Assembly: GCA_028290465.1 (NCBI GenBank)
Contig: JAQGJU010000128.1
Location: 1-57,365, forward strand
Length of the DNA stretch: 57,365 nt
Reading direction: 5' to 3'
Source: Xanthobacteraceae bacterium
GTDB lineage: Bacteria; Pseudomonadota; Alphaproteobacteria; Rhizobiales; Xanthobacteraceae
A model generated the notes under the pieces. It ran no database searches. It saw nothing but the letters and a program-made list of their open reading frames with translations, and was not told the DNA's origin. Numbering within the stretch: the stretch's first letter is position 1; every line of letters begins with the position of its first letter. Shown here piece after piece: positions 9,119 through 20,035 of this stretch. The position numbers and the translations under genes are program-made.

Positions 9119-9245
9119 GATTCTCTCCCCGGATGTTATTTTTGTCGCGGCATATCGGCTGTTAGCAGCCGTTGCCGGCTAGATCATTCCCGGAAATAGC
9201 CCACGCACGCAAATGGTTTTAGAAGCTTTCCAGTATTGAGCGGCC

Positions 9246-11495
9246 TCAACGCTCCCACGGCAGTCCGGCCAGCACCTTGTCCGGCGTGATCGGAAGATCG
9301 CGGACCCGGTGGCCAGTCGCATGAAACACCGCATTGGCGATGGCGGCGGCGGTGCCGGTGACGCCGATTTCGCCGACTCCCTTGATGCCGAGATCGTTGA
9401 TGATGTCGTCCTTCTCGTCGACGAAAATCACGTCAATTTCCGGCACGTCGGCGTTCACCGGGACATGATGCTCCGCCAGATTATGATTCACGTAACGACC
9501 GTAACGATGGTCGAGCAGCGCCTCCTCGTGCAACGCCATGCTCATGCCCCAGGCAACGCCACCGATAATCTGGCTGCGCGCGGTGAGCGGATTGAGGATG
9601 CGCCCCGCCGCGACCGCATTGACTAAGCGCGTCACCCGCACAATGCCCAATTCGTCGTCGATCTTTACTTCGGCGAACACCGCCGAATGGGTGAAGCGGG
9701 CATACCGATAGCTGTCGATCAGACCCGGGCTTTCGGAGCCCTCGTGCTCGATCTTTCCGTCTTTGGCCTGCGCCACCACGTCCATCAATGATACCGAACG
9801 GCTCGCATCGCTTTTCAGCGCGATCCGCCCGTCGGCAAAAATAAGCTCTTCATTTCCGGCTTTCGTCAGCGGCGAGCCGGGCATCTTTTTCGCCTGTTTG
9901 ACCAACTCCTCGCGTAAACCGAGGCACACCGTCTGCACGGCCGAACCGACTGACGCCGCGGTCCACGATCCGCCCTCGATCGGAGAGGCCGGCAGTGAGG
10001 AATCGCCGAGCTTCGCCGTCACGAGACGCAACGGCAGACCAAGCAATTCCGCGGCGATCTGGGTCATGATGGTATAGGTGCCGGTACCGATATCGGCGGA
10101 TGCCGTCGAGACCGTGAGCCCGGCGGACGACAGGCTTACCTTGACGCTGGTCTTCATCTGGTAAGCTTCCCAGATGCCTGTTGCCATGCCCCACCCCACA
10201 AGCTCATGCCCGTCGCGCATCGAGCCGGGCGCCGGCGATCGCTTATCCCAACCGAAGCGCTCCGCGCCCTGTTGGTAGCATTGCCGAAGTTTTTTACTGG
10301 AATAATCCTTGTTGTGGTTCTGATCTCTCTCGGAATAGTTGAGCAGCCGCAACGCCAGCGGATCGACGCCCGTCGCATAGGCCAGTTCGTCCATCGCAGA
10401 TTCCAGCGCGAACGTCCCGAGACCGCCGCCCGGCGCCCGCATGTCGGCTGGCGTATAGAGATCGAGCGGCGCCAGTTCATAGCCGTACGCGGCGTTGGCG
10501 CAGCGGTACAGCGCGCCCGACCAATTCACGATGTTTTCCTGATATTCCTCGAACCGCGACGTGTTAGCGATCGCGCGATGCCTAAGCGCTTCAAGCAGAC
10601 CATCCTTGTTGGAACCGAGCGCAACGCTCTGAATGGTTTCCGGACGATAGCCGAAGCTGAACATCTGCTGACGGGTCAGCACCACACGCACCGATCGCTC
10701 CAGCATGATGGCTGCCAGCACGGCGAGGAAAACCTGATATTGCGGCCGCAGGCCCGATCCGAACGCGCCGCCGACGAAGGGCGACAATACGCGGACCTTA
10801 TCGGTCGACAGGCCGAACACCGAGGCGATGTAGCCCTGGCTGTTCTGCACGCCCTGCGTTTTATCGTAGACCGTGATCGCGCCGTCACCCTCCCAGATCA
10901 CCGTCGATGCATGCATCTCCAGCGGATTGTGATGCGCGATCGGCGTTATATATTCGTTCTCGAAATTGACCGCCGCGTCCGCAAAGGCTTTGGTGAAATC
11001 TCCGCGCGGCGAGGCCGGCGGCTCGATCCCGTCGCGGCGTTTGCTCGGCTCCTTCGCCTCATGGCGAACCGTTTTCAAATCGGTCTGGTGCTCGGCCGTC
11101 TCGTAGTCGGCAGTGACCACCGATGCCGCATAACGTGCGGCTTCGAAATTCTCAGCCACCACCAGCGCGATCGGCTGACTATTGTAGTGAATTTCCTCAT
11201 CGTATAGCGCACGGAAAGGAGATCCAGGCGGCGCCGCATCATCGGCGTAGCTGCGGCTGAGCCATGCGGTCTTGGCACGGTTTTCGTGCGTGATGACCTC
11301 GACCACATTAGGCACCGCGCGGGCTAACTCCGTATGAATTTTCGCAATGCGGCCGCGCGCGATCGTGCCCGAGACCACAACGCCGTACAAGAGTCCGGGT
11401 GCCTGGAATTCCGCGGCATATTTTGCTTCGCCGGTCACCTTGGCGCGACCGTCAACCCGAGGCGTCGCTTTTCCGATATGGTTCGTGGCGGTCAT
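9246..11495 (-). CDS. paoC: Aldehyde oxidoreductase molybdenum-binding subunit (PaoC-like)
   Basis: A 749-residue molybdopterin-cytosine-dinucleotide subunit of the xanthine oxidase family. The substrate-domain motif TPRVDGRAKVTGEAKYAAE opens the protein. FVGGAFGSGLRPQYQ and MRAPGGGLGTFALES contact the cofactor, and GVGEIGVTG near the C terminus holds the conserved catalytic glutamate (about residue 709). Paired with iron-sulfur and FAD subunits it should oxidise aldehydes or related hydroxylation substrates. The long open frame back to 11717 overlaps the FAD subunit and is not used; ATG 11495 lies 11 bp after that gene's stop. Molybdenum cofactor chaperone genes are not adjacent. Confidence 0.9.
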   Translation of the reverse strand: MTATNHIGKATPRVDGRAKVTGEAKYAAEFQAPGLLYGVVVSGTIARGRIAKIHTELARAVPNVVEVITHENRAKTAWLSRSYADDAAPPGSPFRALYDEEIHYNSQPIALVVAENFEAARYAASVVTADYETAEHQTDLKTVRHEAKEPSKRRDGIEPPASPRGDFTKAFADAAVNFENEYITPIAHHNPLEMHASTVIWEGDGAITVYDKTQGVQNSQGYIASVFGLSTDKVRVLSPFVGGAFGSGLRPQYQVFLAVLAAIMLERSVRVVLTRQQMFSFGYRPETIQSVALGSNKDGLLEALRHRAIANTSRFEEYQENIVNWSGALYRCANAAYGYELAPLDLYTPADMRAPGGGLGTFALESAMDELAYATGVDPLALRLLNYSERDQNHNKDYSSKKLRQCYQQGAERFGWDKRSPAPGSMRDGHELVGWGMATGIWEAYQMKTSVKVSLSSAGLTVSTASADIGTGTYTIMTQIAAELLGLPLRLVTAKLGDSSLPASPIEGGSWTAASVGSAVQTVCLGLREELVKQAKKMPGSPLTKAGNEELIFADGRIALKSDASRSVSLMDVVAQAKDGKIEHEGSESPGLIDSYRYARFTHSAVFAEVKIDDELGIVRVTRLVNAVAAGRILNPLTARSQIIGGVAWGMSMALHEEALLDHRYGRYVNHNLAEHHVPVNADVPEIDVIFVDEKDDIINDLGIKGVGEIGVTGTAAAIANAVFHATGHRVRDLPITPDKVLAGLPWER

Positions 11496-11506
11496 GAACC
11501 TGCTTT

Positions 11507-12523
11507 CTACTTGATCTTCTTGTCGGACTGCGATTGCGGCCGGCGGCCGGTCGCCTGCGTCAATGCGCGGATGATGGCCCGTTCGGCCAGTTCGATTTTG
11601 AAGGCGTTGTGCGGCAAGCCCTTCGCGCCCTGAAGCAAAAGCTGCGCGGCGCGCTGAAAGCGCGGCCGATCCGCCGGTCCGCCCTCCAGCGCGGCTTCCG
11701 CCTCGCGTACCCGCCACGGCTTATGGGCGACGCCGCCAAGCCCGATACGCGCCGTCTTGATGGTATCGCCTTCGACTTCGAGGCCGATAGCAACCGACAC
11801 CAGCGCGAACGCATAGGAGAGACGATCGCGAAGCTTGAGATACGTGTAGGCCTGCGCGAATCCCTGTGGCGGCAGTTCGACCGCCAGGATAAGTTCATCC
11901 GGCTTCAGCGTGGTGTCGAGATCGGGCCGAACGCCCGGTAGGCGATGAAAGTCCGCGAAGGCGATGTCGCGCTCGCCTCCCGGGCCCGTCACTTTGACGA
12001 CCGCGTCCAGCGCCGCCAGCGCGACGCACATGTCCGATGGGTGTGTGGCAACGCAGTGCTCGCTGGTGCCCAGGATCGCATGGATCCGGTTGACGCCGTC
12101 GATGGCCGAACAGCCCGAGCCGGGCTCACGCTTATTGCAAGACGTCGCGGTGTCATAGAAGTAATAGCACCGGGTTCGCTGCAACAGATTGCCGCCGGTG
12201 GATGCCATATTGCGCAACTGCGCCGAGGCGCCGGCCAAGATCGCACTCGACAGCAGCGGATAACGTTGCTCAATGCGCGTATCGTAGGCCAGATTCGAAT
12301 TGCTCACGAGCGCGCCGATGCGCAGGCCGCCCTGGGCGGTTTCCTCGATCTTGTCGAGCGGCAGCCGCGTGATGTCGATCAGGCGCTGCGGCCGTGCGAC
12401 GTTCTCCTTCATCAGATCGAGAAGGTTGGTGCCGCCCGCGATGAAGCGGGCGGACGTATCGGCCGCGATCGCGCGAACCGCTTCGTTCACGTCCGTGGCG
12501 CGAAGATATTCGAACGCATTCAT
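11507..12523 (-). CDS. paoB: Aldehyde oxidoreductase FAD-binding subunit (PaoB-like)
   Basis: A 338-residue CO-dehydrogenase-type FAD subunit with the FAD motifs FIAGGTNLLDLMKE and STGGNLLQRTRC. Cysteines at 119, 129, 138 and 157 fit the extra [4Fe-4S] cluster that distinguishes PaoB (E. coli YagS) from ordinary xanthine dehydrogenase FAD subunits. It passes electrons between the 2Fe-2S clusters and FAD. Its ATG overlaps the paoA stop by four bases (ATGA), so translation is probably coupled. This cysteine pattern is the main reason for preferring the Pao label. Confidence 0.9.
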   Translation of the reverse strand: MNAFEYLRATDVNEAVRAIAADTSARFIAGGTNLLDLMKENVARPQRLIDITRLPLDKIEETAQGGLRIGALVSNSNLAYDTRIEQRYPLLSSAILAGASAQLRNMASTGGNLLQRTRCYYFYDTATSCNKREPGSGCSAIDGVNRIHAILGTSEHCVATHPSDMCVALAALDAVVKVTGPGGERDIAFADFHRLPGVRPDLDTTLKPDELILAVELPPQGFAQAYTYLKLRDRLSYAFALVSVAIGLEVEGDTIKTARIGLGGVAHKPWRVREAEAALEGGPADRPRFQRAAQLLLQGAKGLPHNAFKIELAERAIIRALTQATGRRPQSQSDKKIK

Positions 12524-13035
12524 GATTGCGCGCCTTTCGCCAGAACTTCATCGATGGCGTCGACGATATTCGGATAGGCGCAACATCGACAGATATTGCC
12601 GCTCATCAGTTCGCGGATCTCGTCGCGCGAATGGGCCTTGCCTTCCTTGATGAGGCCGACCGCCGAGCACAGCTGCCCGGGCGTGCAGTAGCCGCATTGA
12701 AAGGCATCGTACTTGATGAATGCCTCCTGCAACGGATGCAGTTCACCTGCTTTGGCCAAGCCTTCGACGGTGGTGATGTCGCAGCCGTCCTTCATCACAG
12801 CCAGGGTCAGACAGGAATTAATGCGAACGCCGTCGACCAGAACTGTGCAGGCCCCGCATTGGCCATGGTCGCAGCCCTTCTTGGTACCGGTGAGGCCCAG
12901 CCGTTCGCGCAAGGCGTCCAACAATGTCACCCAGGGGGCGACATTCAGGACGTGCGCCGTGCCATTGATCTTCAGCGTTACGGGGACAGTTTGAGGGGCC
13001 TTCCTCGAAGGATCGGCCGTAATGGCAGTGGGCAT
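12520..13035 (-). CDS. paoA: Aldehyde oxidoreductase 2Fe-2S subunit (PaoA-like)
   Basis: A 171-residue subunit with two [2Fe-2S] clusters. The plant-type cluster uses Cys55, 60, 63 and 75 (GTKKGCDHGQCGACTV). The second uses Cys114, 117, 149 and 151 (QCGYCTPGQ and NICRC). Residue 152 is also Cys (CRCCAY) where relatives usually have Gly. E. coli PaoA has a Tat signal; here the N terminus (MPTAITADPSRKAP) has none, so a cytoplasmic enzyme is inferred. A TTG-started frame reaches 13089, but ATG 13035 is preferred. Confidence 0.9.
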   Translation of the reverse strand: MPTAITADPSRKAPQTVPVTLKINGTAHVLNVAPWVTLLDALRERLGLTGTKKGCDHGQCGACTVLVDGVRINSCLTLAVMKDGCDITTVEGLAKAGELHPLQEAFIKYDAFQCGYCTPGQLCSAVGLIKEGKAHSRDEIRELMSGNICRCCAYPNIVDAIDEVLAKGAQS

Positions 13036-13039
13036 GAAA

Positions 13040-13366
13040 TCAACTTTCGGTGTTGTGACCTCCAGCCAAACAGCCCGGCATCGGTGCAAACAGCGGGCTG
13101 CCGGGCTGGCAGGCTGCTGGCTCCCGGGCGATAACGACGACTTGCCCTTGAAGTTCCTTTAGATCGTCGGGCAAAAATATGAGGCCGCTGGGGGCGCATA
13201 TTCGCGCTTCCAGATGCCTGGCTCGCGTCGCCATGCGACGCACGGTATTAAGCATGATCGCGGACATCGATGTCGTCTCACTCTTGTCTTGCAGAATGCC
13301 TATCGAGAGCATTCCGCAACCGCGGCAACGAAAGCCGATGATGCCTTCGTGGCCGGTACGGATCAC
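13040..13366 (-). CDS. Possible small leader ORF before paoA
   Basis: A 108-codon frame from a GTG at 13366, with internal ATGs at residues 19 and 34, ending four bases before the paoA ATG. It contains one CxxC pair (FRCRGCGM) and no recognisable domain. The tight spacing to paoA suggests translational coupling and is the main argument for it. No convincing ribosome binding site or family resemblance was found, and the region could be an untranslated leader instead. Confidence 0.3.
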   Translation of the reverse strand: MIRTGHEGIIGFRCRGCGMLSIGILQDKSETTSMSAIMLNTVRRMATRARHLEARICAPSGLIFLPDDLKELQGQVVVIAREPAACQPGSPLFAPMPGCLAGGHNTES

Positions 13367-13482
13367 ATGGCCCGTAGCGCCAATGTGCGCGCGACCGCAT
13401 ATGGATACGAGATGGAACGATGGAGCTTTTTATAAAGACGATATAAAGAAGACACTCTGCCTCCCTCCACCGGATTTCCTCC

Positions 13483-14661
13483 ATGACCTTCGGCGCCCGC
13501 GACAATCTTCTTCGCCTGCGTGGTCATGAAAATGGTCGCGTTACCTTCGTCGAATTGTTCTTCGACTTGGTATTCGTGTTCGCCATCACCCAATTGTCGC
13601 ACGCGCTTCTGGCGCATCTGACGCCGCTCGTCGCGATCGAGACCGCCATCCTGTTCGCGGCCATGTGGATCGTGTGGATCAGCACAGCCTGGTGCACGAA
13701 CTGGGTCGATCCGCAGCGCATTCCGGTGCGGCTAATGCTGTTTGTCATGATGCTGGCAGGCCTTGTATTGTCGGTTTCGATCCCCGGTGCTTTCGGCGAC
13801 CGGGGCTTCGGTTTCGGCATCGCGGTGGGCTTCATGCAGGCCGGCCGTGGCGCCTTCATGCTGTGGGCATTGCGCCGGCATTCATCGAATAATTTTCGCA
13901 ACTTCATCCGCATCACGGCTTGGTATTCCGTCGCCGCCGTGGCGTGGGTCGCCGGCGGCTTCGCCGATCCGCAGACCCGTCACGCCGTGTGGGCGCTGGC
14001 GGTCGGCATCGAATATCTTGGTCCGGCCGCAGGATTCTGGCTTCCAAAAATCGGCCGTTCGACGACCGCCGACTGGGACGTCGAAGGCGGCCACATGGCC
14101 GAGCGCGCTGGCCTGTTCATCATCATCGCGCTCGGGGAATCGATCCTGGTCACCGGCGCCACGTTCGGGACGGGGGATATGTCGTCGGCGCGCATCGCCG
14201 CGTTTCTGGTGGCGTTCGTCGGCACCATCGCGATGTGGTGGATCTATTTCAACATCGGTGCCGAGAAGGGCCACGCGCTGATCAGCCACGCCACCGATCC
14301 CGGCCGGCTGGCGCGGCTCGCCTACACCTATCTGCATCTGCCGATCGGCGCCGGCATTATCGTGTGCGCGGTCGCCGACGAACTGGTGCTGGCGCATCCA
14401 GGCGGCCATACCGATCTCAAGACCGCCGCCGTGGTGCTTGGCGGCCCGGCGCTTTATCTCGCCGGCAATATCCTGTTCAAGCGCGCGCTGTACGACCGCA
14501 TGCCGCTGTCGCACCTCGTCGGCCTCGGCACGCTAGCGTTGCTGATAGCTGCTGTGCCGGTCATGCCGCCGCTGGCGCTTGGCGCTGCCACGACGCTGGT
14601 GCTGGTAATCGTCGCGGTGTGGGAGACGTGGTCGCTCGGGCCCAAGCCAACAGCCGCGTGA
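13483..14661 (+). CDS. Low temperature requirement protein LtrA family
   Basis: A 392-residue polytopic membrane protein, hydrophobic almost throughout with about ten to twelve helices. The LtrA signature is present: VTFVELFFDLVFVFAITQLSH at the N terminus, then MAERAGLFIIIALGESILVTG and WWIYFN in the middle. The family was named for a Listeria low-temperature growth mutant; its biochemical role is unknown. It stands alone, ending 6 bp from the convergent gene at 14668 with no clear terminator between them. The leader just upstream contains an AT-rich stretch (TTTTTATAAAGACGATATAA, about 13427-13446). Confidence 0.9.
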   Translation: MTFGARDNLLRLRGHENGRVTFVELFFDLVFVFAITQLSHALLAHLTPLVAIETAILFAAMWIVWISTAWCTNWVDPQRIPVRLMLFVMMLAGLVLSVSIPGAFGDRGFGFGIAVGFMQAGRGAFMLWALRRHSSNNFRNFIRITAWYSVAAVAWVAGGFADPQTRHAVWALAVGIEYLGPAAGFWLPKIGRSTTADWDVEGGHMAERAGLFIIIALGESILVTGATFGTGDMSSARIAAFLVAFVGTIAMWWIYFNIGAEKGHALISHATDPGRLARLAYTYLHLPIGAGIIVCAVADELVLAHPGGHTDLKTAAVVLGGPALYLAGNILFKRALYDRMPLSHLVGLGTLALLIAAVPVMPPLALGAATTLVLVIVAVWETWSLGPKPTAA

Positions 14662-14667
14662 TGGGGA

Positions 14668-16251
14668 CTATTTCACGCCCCAACTCTTGAACGCGGCCTC
14701 GAAGGCGCGCTCGCCCGGCGTGCCCTTTTCGATCGCCAGAATGGCGCGGGTGTTGTTGTTGTAGACCAACGGAATGTCGAACCAGGACCGTTCCTTGAGC
14801 AGCGCCATATTGCGCTGCACGTCGGCATCGACGGCCGACAGACCGATCAGGAAGAAGCCGGTCGTGACCTTCACGGCAAGACCGGCGAGCGGCACACCAC
14901 GCGTCGCCTCGGCCTGCTTCATCAGCACGCCCGGCACGTTGGAAATGCCACCGCCGGGGAAATCCGCCGGCAGGTTGAACATCACTTCGACGGTGTGGCT
15001 CGCCGGCAGTGCCTGATCGGTGTTGCGGCGGAGCGAAAAGGTCATCGTGACACGACGGTCCGGAAGCTCGACATCGGCCCGCACCGCAAGTTCGGTCGGC
15101 TGGCCGGCGCCCGCCGGCACCGACTCGGTGCGCCAGATCACTGAGCCCTGAAACCGTTTGCCCTGCGGATCATTGGGGTCTTCTTCATACAGCACCGCGC
15201 GCTGCGCGACCTGCGCGGTCGGCGACGTCTGGCCGCCAGGCTGGTTCTGCGCGTTCGGCTCGATGCGGTCGGCGATCTTGGGCCGCTGCTGCGCGGCGTT
15301 CGGATCACGCGCCACCGGTTTCGGGGCGGTCTTGTTGAAGAGGGACTGAACCGTGGCGTTCAGCGCCTCGCGCTGCCAATAGGCGCCGGCCACCAGTCCG
15401 GACAGGATCAGCAGCAGGACAACGATGGTGACCAGCCCCCGATAGGAGCGGCGCGGCAGCTTCGGCCGCTCGTCCTCGGGCTCGGCCGAGCGCGCCGCGG
15501 CGCGCGGGGCGGCGGGGCGGGTTGGTTTGGCGCCCGGCGGCGACGGCCGGGAGTCCGGCACATTGATCGCGGGCTCCAGCATATCCGGCGCGTTCGGATA
15601 TTCCGGCTCCGGGTCAAATCCGCGGTCGGCGTCGCGATTCTGATCGCGAGACTGCTCGCGCCGTGTTTCGCGCAACGCGTCGCGAGCCTCGCGGCCCGGA
15701 TCGCGCGGCGGGCGCTCGCGTGGCGTCGGGCGCAGGCCTTCCGGCTCCAGGCGCGGCTCCTGCCGCTCGAATTCGCCGGACGGCGACGGCACCGCGTTGA
15801 AGGCCTCACGCGCCGCGCGGGACGCCTGGGCGGCGGCACCGCCGAGTTCGTCGCTCTCGGCGACGACGTCGCGAAAGCCCTTCAGGCCCTCATCGGTCAG
15901 AGAGGTGGTGCGCTCCGGCGGACGGGGACGCGGCACGCGTGGCGGCGGCGCCGGCATCGCCGAAGACTCCGCGGGCGCTTCTTTCCGAGGCGGGGGTGGT
16001 GGGGTCGGTGTCTTGGCAGCCGGCGTATCGACCCGCGAACGGCGGGCCGCCTCGGCCTCGACCTTGCGGATCGATTCCTCCAGCGCCAGCCGCTCGCGCG
16101 TGATGTCGGATTCGCTCAAGGCCGGCACCACGCCGCGCAACTGCGTCACCAGCGCGGTGCGGGCCCGCTCATACAACGCACGGCGAGCCTCACCGGTGTT
16201 CTTTTCAAGACCGGCAACGGCGCGGGCGATGAGCGGGTAGTAATCAGCCAT
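14668..16251 (-). CDS. Conserved hypothetical protein with central membrane anchor
   Basis: A 527-residue protein of unknown function. Residues 1-75 form a charged helical region (YYPLIARAVAGLEKNTGEARRAL). A long disordered Pro/Arg/Glu-rich stretch runs to about 268, one transmembrane helix spans 271-292 (RGLVTIVVLLLILSGLVAGAYW), and a folded C-terminal domain follows from about 335 (VLYEEDPNDPQGKRFQGSVIWRTE to the end). The layout predicts a cytoplasmic N terminus and periplasmic C-terminal domain. I recall similar proteins in Bradyrhizobiaceae beside purA. Signature residues for an enzyme were not seen. Confidence 0.85.
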   Translation of the reverse strand: MADYYPLIARAVAGLEKNTGEARRALYERARTALVTQLRGVVPALSESDITRERLALEESIRKVEAEAARRSRVDTPAAKTPTPPPPPRKEAPAESSAMPAPPPRVPRPRPPERTTSLTDEGLKGFRDVVAESDELGGAAAQASRAAREAFNAVPSPSGEFERQEPRLEPEGLRPTPRERPPRDPGREARDALRETRREQSRDQNRDADRGFDPEPEYPNAPDMLEPAINVPDSRPSPPGAKPTRPAAPRAAARSAEPEDERPKLPRRSYRGLVTIVVLLLILSGLVAGAYWQREALNATVQSLFNKTAPKPVARDPNAAQQRPKIADRIEPNAQNQPGGQTSPTAQVAQRAVLYEEDPNDPQGKRFQGSVIWRTESVPAGAGQPTELAVRADVELPDRRVTMTFSLRRNTDQALPASHTVEVMFNLPADFPGGGISNVPGVLMKQAEATRGVPLAGLAVKVTTGFFLIGLSAVDADVQRNMALLKERSWFDIPLVYNNNTRAILAIEKGTPGERAFEAAFKSWGVK

Positions 16252-16296
16252 CAGGCATCCAGTTTAGGAGAACGAACTTACCAAAACCTGTTTTGT

Positions 16297-17589
<1,293 letters not shown>

Positions 17590-17819
17590 GAGGCTTCCTC
17601 TACCCGCATGGCCGGCCGACCGGTACCACGCCAGAAATTATGACAGGCGGCGGGGGCCGGCTACCCGGCATCCGACCCGCGCGCTGAACTCCGGCGTCAG
17701 GCCGCAATTCTCCTCTCCGATAAAGGATGCACCCGATCCCGGCAAGGCAACAGGTTTATCGTTCGAAAAACCAGTCTTTTCAACCGTTTCGCGGCCGATA
17801 ACCGGGGCTCTAGCCCGGT

Positions 17820-19493
17820 TTATGGCGCGGCCGGGCCGAACACCACGCTCTTGTCCTTCGGCCAACGCACCCGCCAGCCGAACTTGACCTCGCGGACCTC
17901 GGCCGGCTTGGCATCGAACGCCCATTCCAGGACACCGCGCCGGTCGCGCAGATTCTGCGCGGTCGGCGTGGTCGTGACCGGCAGGGTCTCGACCACGATG
18001 TCCTCGGCCTCGCTGACCGGAAGCTGGTCCTCCAGGCTGACCTTGATCGGGAAATCATGGCCGTTACGGACCACGGTCTTGAACTCCCGCTCCTCGGTCT
18101 TGGACGAGCCGATCAGGCCGGCGGTGCCCTCGGCGCGGCGCACCGTGGTGCGAACGATCTTGACCTTCTCGTCGGCTCCGAAGCCGAGCCGGACGGTCTC
18201 ATCCTTGGCGGCCAGCGCCATCTGGCTACGGCCAACGAACACACCGTCGCGGTAGATCGCGACCCGGCCGGGCAGCAGCGGCGCCTCCTCGGGCTGCTTG
18301 AAGGCGGCTTCCAAAAACGCCGTGTCGTCGAGCGCCGGCACTGCCCGCACCATCAGGTCCGGCGCGATGGTCGCGGTCGCGATGCGCAACGCCTTGGCAC
18401 CCTGCTGGGCCGGCACGCTGACGCGGCCCGGAATCCGGAACACGACCTGGAAGCCACCGGTCTCGGCGACGGCCTCCTGCTCCGGCGCAGGCGCCGATTC
18501 AGCCTTTGTCATGGACCGGGCCGCCATCTGCGGCGCGGCCGGCGGCGGCGGCCCCAAGCGATCGCGTGACACCCCGCCGGCCATCGGCCGCGGCGGCTCG
18601 GGATAGCGCACGGCGAGCGGGCTCAACTCCGGGGCGCTGCCGCCCTTGGCGGTGCGTACGGTCGATACGCCAAGCGAGACGTCGTCCCAGTCTTCGCCGG
18701 TCGACTGGCTGATTTCGGCGCGGCGGATCAGCTCCAGCGCCGGCTTCTTGTCCTTGGCGCCGGTATCGAGCCGGGCGTCATAGAGCGGCGCCCAGCGTGC
18801 GCCGCGCACTGAATAACTGACGCGCAGGATCGCAGGCGCGGCGGCGCCGGCGTTGAGATCGATGCGCACTTCCAGCTTACGCGGCGGCGTCGCGTTGCGC
18901 TCGCTCTCCAGCCGCGCAATGTCGCGATCGAGATCGCGTTGCTTTTGCCTGGCGTCGCGGATCGCATTGTCGGCCGTTGCGACTTCCTCGGCGACGGCCG
19001 CGAACGCGGCGCGCCATTCGGCGAGCGGCCGGGCCTCGCCCTTCTCCCCGATGCCGGCCGGCGCGCTCTCGGCAAAGCGTTCGGCGAATTTGCGCCGCGC
19101 CTGCGCCGACGCGATGGCGCCGTCCAGCGTGCCGCGCTCGTCGCGCAGCGCCTCGATGCGCTTGTCGATGTCGGGCCGGTTGGCGGGCGGCTGCGGCCGC
19201 GGCGGACGGCTGTCGACCGCACCGATGGTCAGCCGGCCCTCGCCCTCGACGCGCAGCGAAGCCGGATCGAGCGACAGCGGAAAATCGCGCAACAACAGGG
19301 TGGTGTCGCCGGCCGGCAGATCCAGCCGGACGGTGCGCGTGACCGTGGCCCCGTCCGGATAGACCGTGACCTGATCGATCTTGGATGCGGCTTCAATTTC
19401 GGCGGCCGAAGCCGGCAAAACGACGATGGCAGTGCCGGCCATGAGGCCGGAGACGACGGCGCAGGATCTGGCCAAAATGGCGAGGCGATGCAT
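17820..19493 (-). CDS. DUF4139 (mucoidy inhibitor MuiA-like) exported protein
   Basis: A 557-residue protein with a signal peptide (MHRLAILARSCAVVSGLMAG, cleavage likely near ASA-AEI). DUF4140 follows (KIDQVTVYPDGATVTRTVRLDLPAG), then a coiled coil with two helices (about 100-200) and the DUF4139 beta domain (LRVSYSVRGARWAPLYDARLD). The C-terminal TVRRAEGTAGLIGSSKTEEREFKTVVRN and DQLPVSEAEDI are typical of the family. Role unknown, probably periplasmic. ATG 19493 has GGGAGGG just upstream; an in-frame start at 19526 is rejected for lacking it. Confidence 0.88.
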   Translation of the reverse strand: MHRLAILARSCAVVSGLMAGTAIVVLPASAAEIEAASKIDQVTVYPDGATVTRTVRLDLPAGDTTLLLRDFPLSLDPASLRVEGEGRLTIGAVDSRPPRPQPPANRPDIDKRIEALRDERGTLDGAIASAQARRKFAERFAESAPAGIGEKGEARPLAEWRAAFAAVAEEVATADNAIRDARQKQRDLDRDIARLESERNATPPRKLEVRIDLNAGAAAPAILRVSYSVRGARWAPLYDARLDTGAKDKKPALELIRRAEISQSTGEDWDDVSLGVSTVRTAKGGSAPELSPLAVRYPEPPRPMAGGVSRDRLGPPPPAAPQMAARSMTKAESAPAPEQEAVAETGGFQVVFRIPGRVSVPAQQGAKALRIATATIAPDLMVRAVPALDDTAFLEAAFKQPEEAPLLPGRVAIYRDGVFVGRSQMALAAKDETVRLGFGADEKVKIVRTTVRRAEGTAGLIGSSKTEEREFKTVVRNGHDFPIKVSLEDQLPVSEAEDIVVETLPVTTTPTAQNLRDRRGVLEWAFDAKPAEVREVKFGWRVRWPKDKSVVFGPAAP

Positions 19494-19627
19494 GTTTCCC
19501 TCCCGAGACGAAATCCACCCGGGCAAGAGAAACCGATGGAATTCAGGTTTCCATAAGGCGGACGCGGGGCATCGGCGGGGCTAGCGCTCTTCCGGCCGTC
19601 CGCCTTTAACGGGCGGGCCTGGCCGCC

Positions 19628-20035
19628 TTACTTCTTGCTGGATTTCTTCTTGGATTTGGCACGCGACTTAGGGGCCGATTTGGCTTTGGCGGCGGGTTTC
19701 GCTTTGGCCTTGGCCGGCTTTTTCGCGGCCGATTTCTTCTTCGGAGACGCCTTCACGGCGGCGGCTTTTTTCGCCGGTGTTTTGGCCGGCACCTTGGTGG
19801 CCGACTTCGCCGGGGCTTTCGCCGCCAGCTTTGCGGCCGGCTTCTCGACTTTCTCGATACCGGCATTGACCAGCACGGCGCTGGCGGCGGCGCGCGAGCC
19901 GATATTGCGGTCGAGCGTCACCTCGCCACCGGAGCTCCGGTTCCACCAGATCTCGTCGCTGCCGGCGCCCTGGCGCTTGAACGAGTAGCCATGCCGCATC
20001 AGCGTTCGGATCAGGTCGCGGTAATGTTCAGCCAT
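19628..20035 (-). CDS. HicA-like domain fused to histone H1-like Lys/Ala tail
   Basis: A 135-residue basic protein. Residues 1-50 (HYRDLIRTLMRHGYSFKRQGAGSDEIWWN) resemble the HicA/YcfA mRNA-interferase fold, but the usual Gly-Ser-His is Gly-Ser-Asp, so the catalytic histidine appears missing. Residues 70-135 are repeats of Lys, Ala and Pro (AKKPAKAKAKPAAKAKS) as in bacterial histone-H1-like proteins, ending KKKSSKK. A nucleic-acid-binding role is inferred. No hicB antitoxin is nearby. ATG 20035 is used; the frame is open back to 20131. Confidence 0.8.
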   Translation of the reverse strand: MAEHYRDLIRTLMRHGYSFKRQGAGSDEIWWNRSSGGEVTLDRNIGSRAAASAVLVNAGIEKVEKPAAKLAAKAPAKSATKVPAKTPAKKAAAVKASPKKKSAAKKPAKAKAKPAAKAKSAPKSRAKSKKKSSKK

